A stretch of 64,000 nt of DNA from an uncultured Opitutia bacterium (lineage in GTDB: Bacteria; Verrucomicrobiota; Verrucomicrobiia; Opitutales; Coraliomargaritaceae), in contig CAKZOI010000022.1 of assembly GCA_937136395.1 (NCBI GenBank), positions 1-64,000 of the forward strand, read 5' to 3'. This document shows, piece by piece, positions 38,522 through 45,613 of the stretch (position 1 is its first letter; every line of letters begins with the position of its first letter). A program made the translations under genes and the position numbers. Under the pieces are notes generated by a model. The model was given only the letters and a program-made list of their open reading frames with translations. It made no database searches and was not told where the DNA came from.

Positions 38522-39205
38522 ATGACTTTCTCCAGTAGTATTCGCATGAGTGGAATCGACGAATTGATTAAAACAGTAGCCGCCTTGCGCGAGCCGGAAA
38601 CGGGGTGCCCGTGGGATATTGAGCAGGATCATCAGTCCATTGCGGAATGCTTGATCGATGAGTGCTGCGAGTTGTTACAGACGATTGACCGCCTCGACAT
38701 GGATCACATGGAAGAGGAGCTTGGTGATGTTCTCTTGCAAGTGGTGATGCATGCGCAGATGGCGCAAGAAGCGGGGCACTTCGATTTTGATAAAGTCTGT
38801 CATGTGGTGAACGACAAATTGGTGCACCGTCATCCACATGTCTTTGGTGAAAATGCCTTGGGTGATTCCGATGCGGTGCTGAAACAATGGGATGAAATTA
38901 AAGCCGCTGAAAAGAAACGCGGTCCCGAGCAACGGGGCCGCTTCAAAGACCTCCCGCGTCAACTCCCGGCGCTGATGTTTGCGCAGGATGTGTATAAACA
39001 AATCCAGAAACAGAAAATGGATGCCGGCGACGTGATCGACGAAGGCGGAATTGAAATGACCGCCGCCGCACTTGCCGCCGATGAGGAAGCCCTTGGCAAA
39101 CAACTCTTCGAAATCGCCGCTGCCTGCCGCATTAAAAAACTCGATGCAGAATCAGCCCTTCGCCGCTACGCACAGAAAGTGGTGGATCAGTTGGATCAAG
39201 CGTAG
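38522..39205 (+). CDS. mazG: Nucleoside triphosphate pyrophosphohydrolase MazG
   Basis: Hydrolyses (d)NTPs to monophosphates, cleaning the nucleotide pool. 227 residues; a start at 38546 (MSGIDELIKTVAALREPETG) would match homologues equally well. LREPETGCPWDIEQDHQSI is the canonical MazG opening, DECCELLQTID the first metal-binding EExxE-like motif, and MEEELGDVLLQVVMHAQMAQ the second. KLVHRHPHVFGE follows as in E. coli MazG. The second, C-terminal domain is present but its metal motif is altered, as usual in this family. Confidence 0.92.
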   Translation: MTFSSSIRMSGIDELIKTVAALREPETGCPWDIEQDHQSIAECLIDECCELLQTIDRLDMDHMEEELGDVLLQVVMHAQMAQEAGHFDFDKVCHVVNDKLVHRHPHVFGENALGDSDAVLKQWDEIKAAEKKRGPEQRGRFKDLPRQLPALMFAQDVYKQIQKQKMDAGDVIDEGGIEMTAAALAADEEALGKQLFEIAAACRIKKLDAESALRRYAQKVVDQLDQA

Positions 39206-39276
39206 GGCTCGTGCTTGCACGATGCCTCACTTCGGGATGGCGGTATTCCGCAAGCGAAAGCCCTGCGATTTAAACA

Positions 39277-40002
39277 ATGCATTTCACCTTTTCAGATGAT
39301 CAGCAAGTGCCCATCGAGATTCGTCGGCGGAAGGGCACGCGGCATTTGAAGCTGAGTATTGGGCATCGCAATCAAATCGTGTTGTCGGTGCCTTATCATT
39401 GTTCGGATAAAGCCGCCTTGGAGTTTGCCGACAAGCAGCGTGCGTGGATTGTGCAGCAATTGCAGAAAACCCCACAGGCGCGAAGCTTGGTGGATTGGTT
39501 GCGGGAGCATCCGCGGATCTCTGCGAGTGGAGATCTCTTTCATGTAAGCATTCAACAGGTCACCGATCGCAAGCGTGCGGACTATACTTTCACCGCAGGT
39601 GGATCCGAACTGGTGCTGCGTATTCCCGCGTCGAGTGAAGATTGTGAATTGGCAGTCCTACAACTCGTTCGTCGTTTTGCGAAAGACGCATTAATGTGTC
39701 GAGTGGCGTATCATGCCAAGCGATTGGGCTTGGAATATACGAAATTAAGCGTGCGTGACCAATCCAGTCGATGGGGTTCCTGCTCGAGTCGTCGAGGTAT
39801 TTCTTTGAATTGGCGCCTAGTATTATTGGATCCGAAGCTTCAGGATTACGTGATTCTCCACGAACTCGCGCATTTGACTGAAATGAATCATTCATCTCGC
39901 TTTTGGAAATTACTCGACACATACGATCCTGAACGTGTGCAGAACGATCGTCGTATCGATTCCCTTACGGCAGAGTATATGCGCGTCGGACGTTCTATGT
40001 AG
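39277..40002 (+). CDS. YgjP-like zinc metallopeptidase (DUF45)
   Basis: 241 residues. The HExxH zinc motif appears in VILHELAHLTEMNHSSRFWK, which also contains the third ligand region typical of the SprT/YgjP clan. The preceding SSRWGSCSSRRGISLNWRLV is the most conserved block of DUF45. No signal peptide. In other bacteria these proteins sit near type I restriction genes or stand alone; here there is no such neighbour. The substrate is unknown. Confidence 0.88.
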   Translation: MHFTFSDDQQVPIEIRRRKGTRHLKLSIGHRNQIVLSVPYHCSDKAALEFADKQRAWIVQQLQKTPQARSLVDWLREHPRISASGDLFHVSIQQVTDRKRADYTFTAGGSELVLRIPASSEDCELAVLQLVRRFAKDALMCRVAYHAKRLGLEYTKLSVRDQSSRWGSCSSRRGISLNWRLVLLDPKLQDYVILHELAHLTEMNHSSRFWKLLDTYDPERVQNDRRIDSLTAEYMRVGRSM

Positions 40003-40092
40003 TGCACGCATTTCAGCGTTGTCACTAGTTACAGGTGCGATGGGCGTATTGAGGTCGCAAGGCTTACTCGCCACAGCGATTGTATGCACTGG

Positions 40093-41037
40093 CTACTTGC
40101 CTGCAAACTCTCTCATGAAGCTTTCGCAGTCGCGCTGAATGGATGAACTTAAGGTGTTTGTGCGCTGCATGCCTTGTAAGTGCTCTTTGAGGGAGTTTAA
40201 TAAATGCTTATAGTTTGCTTGTTTCGGTGCGTCCGCAATCAGCCGGCCATCATCGATAATCGCTGCTTGATTTTCTAGCAACTCGATCAAGGGATTGAGT
40301 CCTTTGGGGTAGGCGCTAAAATATTTACTGCAGCGAGGGCGCGAGCGTGTGTTCTTATTTCCGAAAAATTCGATTACTTGTAAGCCAGAGAGCTGAATGC
40401 TTTTATGGTCTTTAAGAGTGGCCTCTCTCACAATTACGAATGGGTCGTTCGAGTCGTAAGTCCACGTTATCGTATTTGTCGCCAGTTGTGGATTCTTCAC
40501 TCTGAAAAACTCTGTCATTAAGTCGGTAAAATCTTTGACGAAGCGCTCGGAGCGTTTGGCAGCATTTTTATCCTCTCCGTAACTTGTCGACATGAATGAT
40601 TTGTCGTCGTTTTTATGCTCAAAGAAATCGCTGAGCATCGGCACCGTGAATTCATGTTTTTTCGAGAGTGCTTTTGTGAGGTTATCGAGAAAGTCTTTCT
40701 CCGAAAGCATGTTCTCGTAATAGCCCATGTTTATGGGAACCACCTTTCGCGTGGATGTCGCTTTTTGATAGGCGGCATATATGGCTTGCTGGTATTTCAA
40801 CGCCTCGAGATCGAGGCTTTCCCATAATACGAACATCGGCTTGTCGCCTTCTCTCATCATCAAGGTGATTCCTTTTGCACTTGCTTCTTTGACGCCTGCA
40901 AACGTCATAGTTTTTCCATTTGCTCCGGTTAACTTGATCGGCTCATAAGCATTTGCAGTGGAAGCACCGCATAATTGAGCGATAATCAGAAGTAATATAA
41001 GGCAGGATCTATTTTGAAAGGGGATTGAAGCACACAT
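40093..41037 (-). CDS. Exported hypothetical protein
   Basis: 314 residues with a signal peptide (SCLILLLIIAQLCGASTANA) ending at about residue 30. The first part of the mature protein, KLTGANGKTMTFAGVKEASA through FVLWESLDLEALKYQQ, resembles short beta-rich modules seen in exported proteins of this phylum. The remaining 200 residues are mostly helical and charged, with no catalytic motif I recognise. Cys residues are few. It stands alone between YgjP-like and sialate O-acetylesterase genes. Confidence 0.6.
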   Translation of the reverse strand: MCASIPFQNRSCLILLLIIAQLCGASTANAYEPIKLTGANGKTMTFAGVKEASAKGITLMMREGDKPMFVLWESLDLEALKYQQAIYAAYQKATSTRKVVPINMGYYENMLSEKDFLDNLTKALSKKHEFTVPMLSDFFEHKNDDKSFMSTSYGEDKNAAKRSERFVKDFTDLMTEFFRVKNPQLATNTITWTYDSNDPFVIVREATLKDHKSIQLSGLQVIEFFGNKNTRSRPRCSKYFSAYPKGLNPLIELLENQAAIIDDGRLIADAPKQANYKHLLNSLKEHLQGMQRTNTLSSSIQRDCESFMREFAGK

Positions 41038-41094
41038 GTCTTCGTTAATAAGGCAAGTTATGTTGCGCTCTTTTTCAGAGCGATGATTGCGTTT

Positions 41095-42495
41095 CTATTC
41101 TGCCCAATCATCGGTTCTAAAGGATGACGCGGGGAGTCCAGAGGTGCTAAATAGAGTCGTTTCAGGTGTGTTTTCAAAGGCGTAACGCACGGCGACTGGC
41201 TTAGCAACTGCTGGTGACCAGACAATGAGCTGAGCTAGAGGTCGACCGATCTTAGCATATGCAGGGTGGAATACTTTGTCGGCCCCAGCGATGGTGAAGC
41301 CACTGAGTTCTTTGCCGAAACTGTTGATTCCCATAGGTGCACCGTCGAATAGGATGCTGATTTTGTTGCCGTCGATGATTGTATGGCTTTTATAGATTGG
41401 CCCAGTTGCTTCTAGATGGGGAAATCCGTAGTCTTTCGAGAGTGCCCAGTAGGCGAGGCGTTCACCGACGGTTTTCTTTTCGCGCGGGTGGATGCAGTTC
41501 GCATCACCGATGTCTAAGGTCACCGCCATGCCAGAATTTTTGAGTGTTTGCATCGTGTGTAACTGAGCTTCACGAAGGTAGGCAGCATTTGTTTTCTTGC
41601 CGTAGTTAAAGGGGGCAATCTGCACATAGTAGAATGGGAAGTCGCCTTGGTTCCATTGCTCACGCCAAGAGGTGACCATCGCAGTTACGAGCTGATCATA
41701 TTCACTTGCACGGTTTCGGTTGGACTCTCCTTGATACCAGATGGCGCCTTTTATGGTGTAGCCAATGAGCGGATGTAGCATGCCATTATAGAGCTGGCTT
41801 GGTTGTTGTTGCACATTCTTTGCTCGTTTCAATTGGTCTACCGCATCGGTGAAGGACTCAAGTGTAGGGGCATCGGTCCATGCCTCCGCGCTAGAGCCTC
41901 CCCAACTGGTGACGATTAGGCCGATCGGCACGTCTAAAGTGGCTTGGAGTTTCTTCGCGAAAAAATACGCGGTTGCACTGAATTCGCCTGCAGTGGAAGT
42001 GTTTGAGGCGATCCATTGCCCGTTGACTGAATCGATCGGTGTGTTGCTTGGGTTTCTTTCTACCTGAAACACCCGTATGCGATCTTGGTTGGCTGTCAGG
42101 ATGGCTTCTTGGCTGCCATTAATCGGTTCGTTGGGCTTTCCCTTTAGTGGCATTTCCATGTTGGATTGACCAGAGCAGAGCCAGACTTCTCCGATGAGGA
42201 TATCGTGGTATTCGAGCTCGGAAGATCCCTGCACGTGCAGTTTGTAGGGTCCGCCTGCGACAGGAGTCGTGAGCTTTAGCTGCCATTTACCCTTGTTGTC
42301 AGTCGTCGCACTGGCTGATTGGCCCCATCCCGCAGAGACTTTTACTGCTTGGCCAGGCTCGTCGGTTCCCCAGATCACGGCTTGATCTTGCTGTTGGAGC
42401 ACCATGGACTCGGTGAAGATGGAGGCGAGCTGGGTGGTGGCCTGTGCAACCGAGAATACGGTCAGCATGAGAAAAGTTAGGTTGAATAGACGCAT
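41095..42495 (-). CDS. Sialate O-acetylesterase-like SGNH hydrolase
   Basis: Removes acetyl groups from sugars. The ATG at 42495 (MRLFNLTFLMLTVFSVAQA) gives a clean signal peptide; an earlier ATG at 42531 is possible. An N-terminal beta domain precedes the catalytic block VWLCSGQSNMEMPL with the nucleophile Ser; IWYQGESNRNR is block III-like, and LDIGDANCIHPREKKTVGER holds the Asp/His pair. 466 residues, normal for bacterial family members, which in Verrucomicrobia usually act on algal or host polysaccharides. Monocistronic. Confidence 0.9.
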   Translation of the reverse strand: MRLFNLTFLMLTVFSVAQATTQLASIFTESMVLQQQDQAVIWGTDEPGQAVKVSAGWGQSASATTDNKGKWQLKLTTPVAGGPYKLHVQGSSELEYHDILIGEVWLCSGQSNMEMPLKGKPNEPINGSQEAILTANQDRIRVFQVERNPSNTPIDSVNGQWIASNTSTAGEFSATAYFFAKKLQATLDVPIGLIVTSWGGSSAEAWTDAPTLESFTDAVDQLKRAKNVQQQPSQLYNGMLHPLIGYTIKGAIWYQGESNRNRASEYDQLVTAMVTSWREQWNQGDFPFYYVQIAPFNYGKKTNAAYLREAQLHTMQTLKNSGMAVTLDIGDANCIHPREKKTVGERLAYWALSKDYGFPHLEATGPIYKSHTIIDGNKISILFDGAPMGINSFGKELSGFTIAGADKVFHPAYAKIGRPLAQLIVWSPAVAKPVAVRYAFENTPETTLFSTSGLPASSFRTDDWAE

Positions 42496-42547
42496 AGTGT
42501 GGGAATGTTGGAGTGGATTCATTTTGTGCACAAGAGATACTTTCTGG

Positions 42548-42640
42548 AGTTAGCGCAGCCCCGCCTCGGGGCGCATCACACTTCGTAGCTGCCAGCAGTT
42601 TAGGTCCATCGGTGCGGCGCGAGACGCACCTGCGCTACCC
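42548..42640. repeat. GC-rich dispersed repeats before gatC
   Basis: GTTAGCGCAGCCCCGCCTCGG and GAGACGCACCTGCGCTACCC lie here in opposite directions, bracketing CCATCGGTGC. Similar phrases (GGTAGCGCAGCTGCGTCTCG) occur at 47151-47172 beside the toxin-antitoxin genes and at 48030-48052. Confidence 0.5.
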
Positions 42641-42729
42641 AATGCGACTGCACCTCTCGTGATATTTGCGGACGATGCGGCTTTTCAGAGGTTGCCAAAG
42701 CGAGCGGTTTACTTTGTATCGTGCGCACT

Positions 42730-43023
<294 letters not shown>

Positions 43024-43044
43024 CTCTTAGAACCTAATTTTTGA

Positions 43045-43129
43045 TTAACCACAAAAAGCACAGAAGACACAGAAAACTATCATGAACGCGATTTGCTCGT
43101 TTTGTGAATTTTGTGCCTTCTGTGGTTAA
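43045..43129. repeat. 85-bp inverted-repeat element between gatC and gatA
   Basis: The left arm TTAACCACAAAAAGCACAGA (continuing to 43077) and the right arm ending GTGCCTTCTGTGGTTAAA are imperfect inverted copies with a central gap of about 25 bp. The right arm ends 16 bp before the gatA start codon. It has the same arm-spacer-arm layout as the elements before gatB but a different sequence. Confidence 0.75.
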
Positions 43130-43144
43130 ATATCACATCAGAAC

Positions 43145-44611
43145 ATGTCTGAACTGTATTTCAAAACTATCACTGAACTCTCCGCGATGCTTGCGGCGGG
43201 TGAAACCACTTCTGTCGAAATCACTCAAGCGGTGATCGACCGCACCGCGGCTGTCGACGGCCAGGTGAAAGCCTTTCTTTCCACCGATAATGACGATGCG
43301 CTGGCACAAGCCAAAGCATCCGACGAGCGTCGTGCCGCAGGCAATGCGCTTGGGCCACTTGATGGTATCCCAATCGGTATTAAAGACACCCTCGCGGTGA
43401 AGGATCAACCGCTTCGTTGCGCGTCCAAGATGCTCGAGAACTACGTATCTCCCTTCGACGCGACCTGTATCGTCAAGCTCCGCGAAGCGGGCGCGGTGAT
43501 CTGGGGCCGTCTCAATATGGACGAATTTGCGATGGGTTCCTCGACCGAGAACTCTGCCTATCAAACCACCGCCAATCCCTGGGATCTCGAAACGATTCCC
43601 GGTGGCTCTTCCGGTGGTAGTGCCGCAGCGATGGCGGTGGGGGAGGCGATTGCGACACTCGGCACCGATACCGGCGGCTCGATTCGTCAGCCGGCTGCAC
43701 TTTGTGGTGTGGTTGGGATGAAGCCAACCTACGGACTTATTTCTCGCTACGGACTCGTGGCCTTTGCATCCTCGCTTGATCAAGTCGGTCCGTTTGCCCG
43801 CACGGTGGAAGACGCCGCATTGTTGATGGAAGCGATGCTCGGCAAAGACGACCTCGATTCGACATCCATCGCACCGCAGGGTGAAACGAATTACGCCGAA
43901 GCGCTCAAAGAAAAGAAAGGACCGTGGAAACTCGGCGTGCCACGTGAATTCTTCGGCGAAGGCATCGACCCTGAAGTAAAGGCCAACATCGAGAAAGCCA
44001 TCGACTGGTATAAGAGCCAAGGCAGTGAGATCGTTGATATTTCTTTGCCGCACTCCGAGCTGGCTGTTCCCGTTTACTACATAGTCGCGACAGCGGAAGC
44101 GTCGTCCAACCTCGCTCGTTTCGATGGGGTGCGTTACAGTCACCGTAGCGAAGAGTCCAAAGATGCGCTCACACTCTTTACCAAGAGCCGTGGCGAAGGC
44201 TTCGGCGATGAAGTGAAGCGCCGTATCATTCTCGGCACTTATGTGCTCAGCTCTGGTTACTATGATGCGTATTACTTGCGCGCTCAGAAAGTGCGTCGTT
44301 TGATCCTTGGCGATTTCGAGAATGCCTTTGAGCAATGCGATGCGATCCTCACACCAACTTCGCCGACACCTGCGTTCAAGCGCGGCGAGCGAAGTGATGA
44401 TCCACTCGCGATGTATCTCAGTGATGTTTACACCATCTCGGTCAACCTCGCTGGCCTGCCCGCCATCTCCGTGCCCAGTGGTTTCACCGAAAGCGGCTTG
44501 CCCATCGGCCTCCAAGTCATCGGCAAAGCCTTCGGCGAAGCCGACATGTTCGCCGTAGCCCACTCGTTTGAGCAGGCACATGATTATCACAAACAGACAC
44601 CTGCTCTGTAA
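43145..44611 (+). CDS. gatA: Glutamyl/aspartyl-tRNA amidotransferase subunit A
   Basis: The amidase subunit: it frees ammonia from glutamine and passes it to GatB. 488 residues. The Ser-cisSer-Lys triad is visible: Lys in DGIPIGIKDTLAVKDQ, cis-Ser in GGSSGGSAAAMAVGEAIATL (as amidase signature), nucleophile Ser in GTDTGGSIRQPAALCGVVG. GLISRYGLVAFASSLDQVGP follows. The C-terminus SFEQAHDYHKQTPAL is intact and its stop is 5 bp from the GxxExxY element. Same strand as gatC and gatB. Confidence 0.97.
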   Translation: MSELYFKTITELSAMLAAGETTSVEITQAVIDRTAAVDGQVKAFLSTDNDDALAQAKASDERRAAGNALGPLDGIPIGIKDTLAVKDQPLRCASKMLENYVSPFDATCIVKLREAGAVIWGRLNMDEFAMGSSTENSAYQTTANPWDLETIPGGSSGGSAAAMAVGEAIATLGTDTGGSIRQPAALCGVVGMKPTYGLISRYGLVAFASSLDQVGPFARTVEDAALLMEAMLGKDDLDSTSIAPQGETNYAEALKEKKGPWKLGVPREFFGEGIDPEVKANIEKAIDWYKSQGSEIVDISLPHSELAVPVYYIVATAEASSNLARFDGVRYSHRSEESKDALTLFTKSRGEGFGDEVKRRIILGTYVLSSGYYDAYYLRAQKVRRLILGDFENAFEQCDAILTPTSPTPAFKRGERSDDPLAMYLSDVYTISVNLAGLPAISVPSGFTESGLPIGLQVIGKAFGEADMFAVAHSFEQAHDYHKQTPAL

Positions 44612-44616
44612 TTAAT

Positions 44617-45049
44617 TCTCACGCAAAGGCGCAGAGATGGACGCGAATGAAATAAGCAAGGAAGTTGTAGATGCATCCGTAAAGGTGCACCAAGCGCTGG
44701 GGCCTGGCTTGCTGGAAAGTGTCTATGAGGCGGTTCTATGTAAGGAACTGTCAACGCGAGGGCTGTCCGTGAAGTGCCAGGAGCCTGTATCAATTAACTA
44801 CGATGGAGAGGTTATTGGAGAAGCTTTCCGTGCAGATGTCGTCGTTAACGATTTAGTGATTCTAGAGCTCAAATCTGTGGAGCAAATGAGTAAGCTTCAT
44901 CACAAACAACTTTTCACCTATCTAAAACTATCAAACAAACCCCTAGGACTTTTACTTAACTTCGGAGCATCTCTAATGAAGGACGGGATCGTTCGAGTCG
45001 TTAACAATCTGCCCGAGTAATACTTTGCGTCTCTGCGCCTTTGCGTGAG
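44617..45049 (+). mobile_element. Candidate minimal mobile element: GxxExxY gene between inverted repeats
   Basis: The left arm TCTCACGCAAAGGCGCAGAG ends directly at the ATG, and the right arm (45023-45049, ends CTCTGCGCCTTTGCGTGAG) starts 2 bp after the stop codon. Nothing else is inside. The first codons ATG GAC GCG AAT even look like a continuation of the arm. Two gene-less elements with the same arms follow at 45169-45313 and 45432-45585. The unit sits in the gatA-gatB gap. Mobility is inferred from structure; no transposase or recombinase of a known family is present. Confidence 0.62.
44637..45020 (+). CDS. GxxExxY family protein (PD-(D/E)XK nuclease-like)
   Basis: 127 residues. The name-giving motif is GLLESVYE (Gly-x-x-Glu-x-x-Tyr) at about residues 24-31. 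FRADVVVNDLVILELKSVE contains D-x(9)-ELK, the PD-(D/E)XK active-site pattern, and LHHKQLFTYLKLSNKPLGLL is the following conserved helix. The family is widespread and often in many copies per genome, with no settled function as far as I know. The gene is exactly bracketed by inverted repeats and lies inside the gat operon, so it is likely passenger DNA and not part of tRNA amidation. Codon use is more AT-rich than gatA or gatB. Confidence 0.88.
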   Translation: MDANEISKEVVDASVKVHQALGPGLLESVYEAVLCKELSTRGLSVKCQEPVSINYDGEVIGEAFRADVVVNDLVILELKSVEQMSKLHHKQLFTYLKLSNKPLGLLLNFGASLMKDGIVRVVNNLPE

Positions 45050-45078
45050 CCCCTTTTTATATCAGTCAATTTTTCATC

Positions 45079-45312
45079 ATGGAATACGAAGCCGTCATCG
45101 GACTTGAAATTCACGTTCAAATCAAAACCCGCACCAAGATGTTTACCGCCGCGCCTGCAGGATTTTTGTCTCACGCAAAGCCGCAGAGGCGCAAAGTTAA
45201 GCTGCTACAATGTTTAAATAGTATGCTTTGTTTTTGCAGAAGTTTATATCTACACAATCTTAGTTTCATAAGTCCCGATCAACACCCTTTGCGTCTCTGC
45301 GCCTTTGCGTGA
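45079..45312 (+). pseudogene. gatB: Duplicated gatB 5' fragment, copy 1, running into element A
   Basis: The ATG at 45079 opens 26 codons almost identical to gatB (MEYEAVIGLEIHVQIKT...FTAAP, to 45156), then 12 bp (GCAGGATTTTTG) and element A. The frame stays open through the element (LSHAKPQRRK ... PLRLCAFA) and stops in its right arm. Compared with the intact gene it has several substitutions, including K2E and V15I, more than copy 2, so it appears the oldest duplicate. Its leader (29 bp before the ATG) also matches that of gatB. Confidence 0.88.
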
Positions 45313-45313
45313 G
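45169..45313. repeat. Gene-less inverted-repeat element A
   Basis: 145 bp. Left arm starts TCTCACGCAAAGCCGCAGAG, right arm ends CTCTGCGCCTTTGCGTGAG; over 27 nt the arms pair with two mismatches. They match the arms around the GxxExxY gene. The interior of about 90 bp is AT-rich and unlike element B or the GxxExxY gene. Confidence 0.85.
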
Positions 45314-45341
45314 CCCCTTCTCATACTAGTCATTTTTCATT

Positions 45342-45584
45342 ATGAAATACGAAGCCGTCATCGGACTTGAAATCCACGTCCAAGTCAAAACCCGCACCAA
45401 GATGTTAACCGCCGCGCCTGCAGGATTTTTGTCTCACGCAAAGCCACAGAGGCGCAAAGTTGGATTGGTTCAATGTATCAATGATCTGTGCAGTTTCTTC
45501 AGTCGATTAGATCTCCAGAATGTATCTAATTTTTGTCATATACGTTCTGATCAAAAGCCTTTGCGTCTCTGCGCCTTTGCGTGA
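45342..45584 (+). pseudogene. gatB: Duplicated gatB 5' fragment, copy 2, running into element B
   Basis: The ATG at 45342 opens 26 codons (MKYEAVIGLEIHVQVKT...LTAAP, to 45419) that differ from the intact gatB start at only about one codon (Met-Leu for Met-Phe at 21-22), followed by the same 12 bp GCAGGATTTTTG and element B. The frame continues through the element to a TGA in the right arm, giving an 80-residue product with the same LSHAKPQRRK and PLRLCAFA tail segments as copy 1. Confidence 0.88.
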
Positions 45585-45585
45585 G
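45432..45585. repeat. Gene-less inverted-repeat element B
   Basis: 154 bp with the same arms as element A and the GxxExxY element (left TCTCACGCAAAGCCACAGAG, right CTCTGCGCCTTTGCGTGAG). The interior differs from A. It is followed by the leader CCTCTTTTCATACTAGTC and the intact gatB. Confidence 0.85.
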
Positions 45586-45613
45586 CCTCTTTTCATACTA
45601 GTCATTTTTTATC

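Noticed and set aside
43133-44590. Open frame of 485 codons on the minus strand across gatA
   Set aside because: It is exactly antisense to a certain gatA, has histidine- and arginine-rich composition with no family likeness, and arises from the codon bias of gatA. Similar mirror frames occur opposite pnp, gatB and the permease gene.
45079-45600. CRISPR array upstream of gatB
   Set aside because: The repeats are about 260-270 bp apart, are coding-derived with inverted arms, and no cas genes are present.
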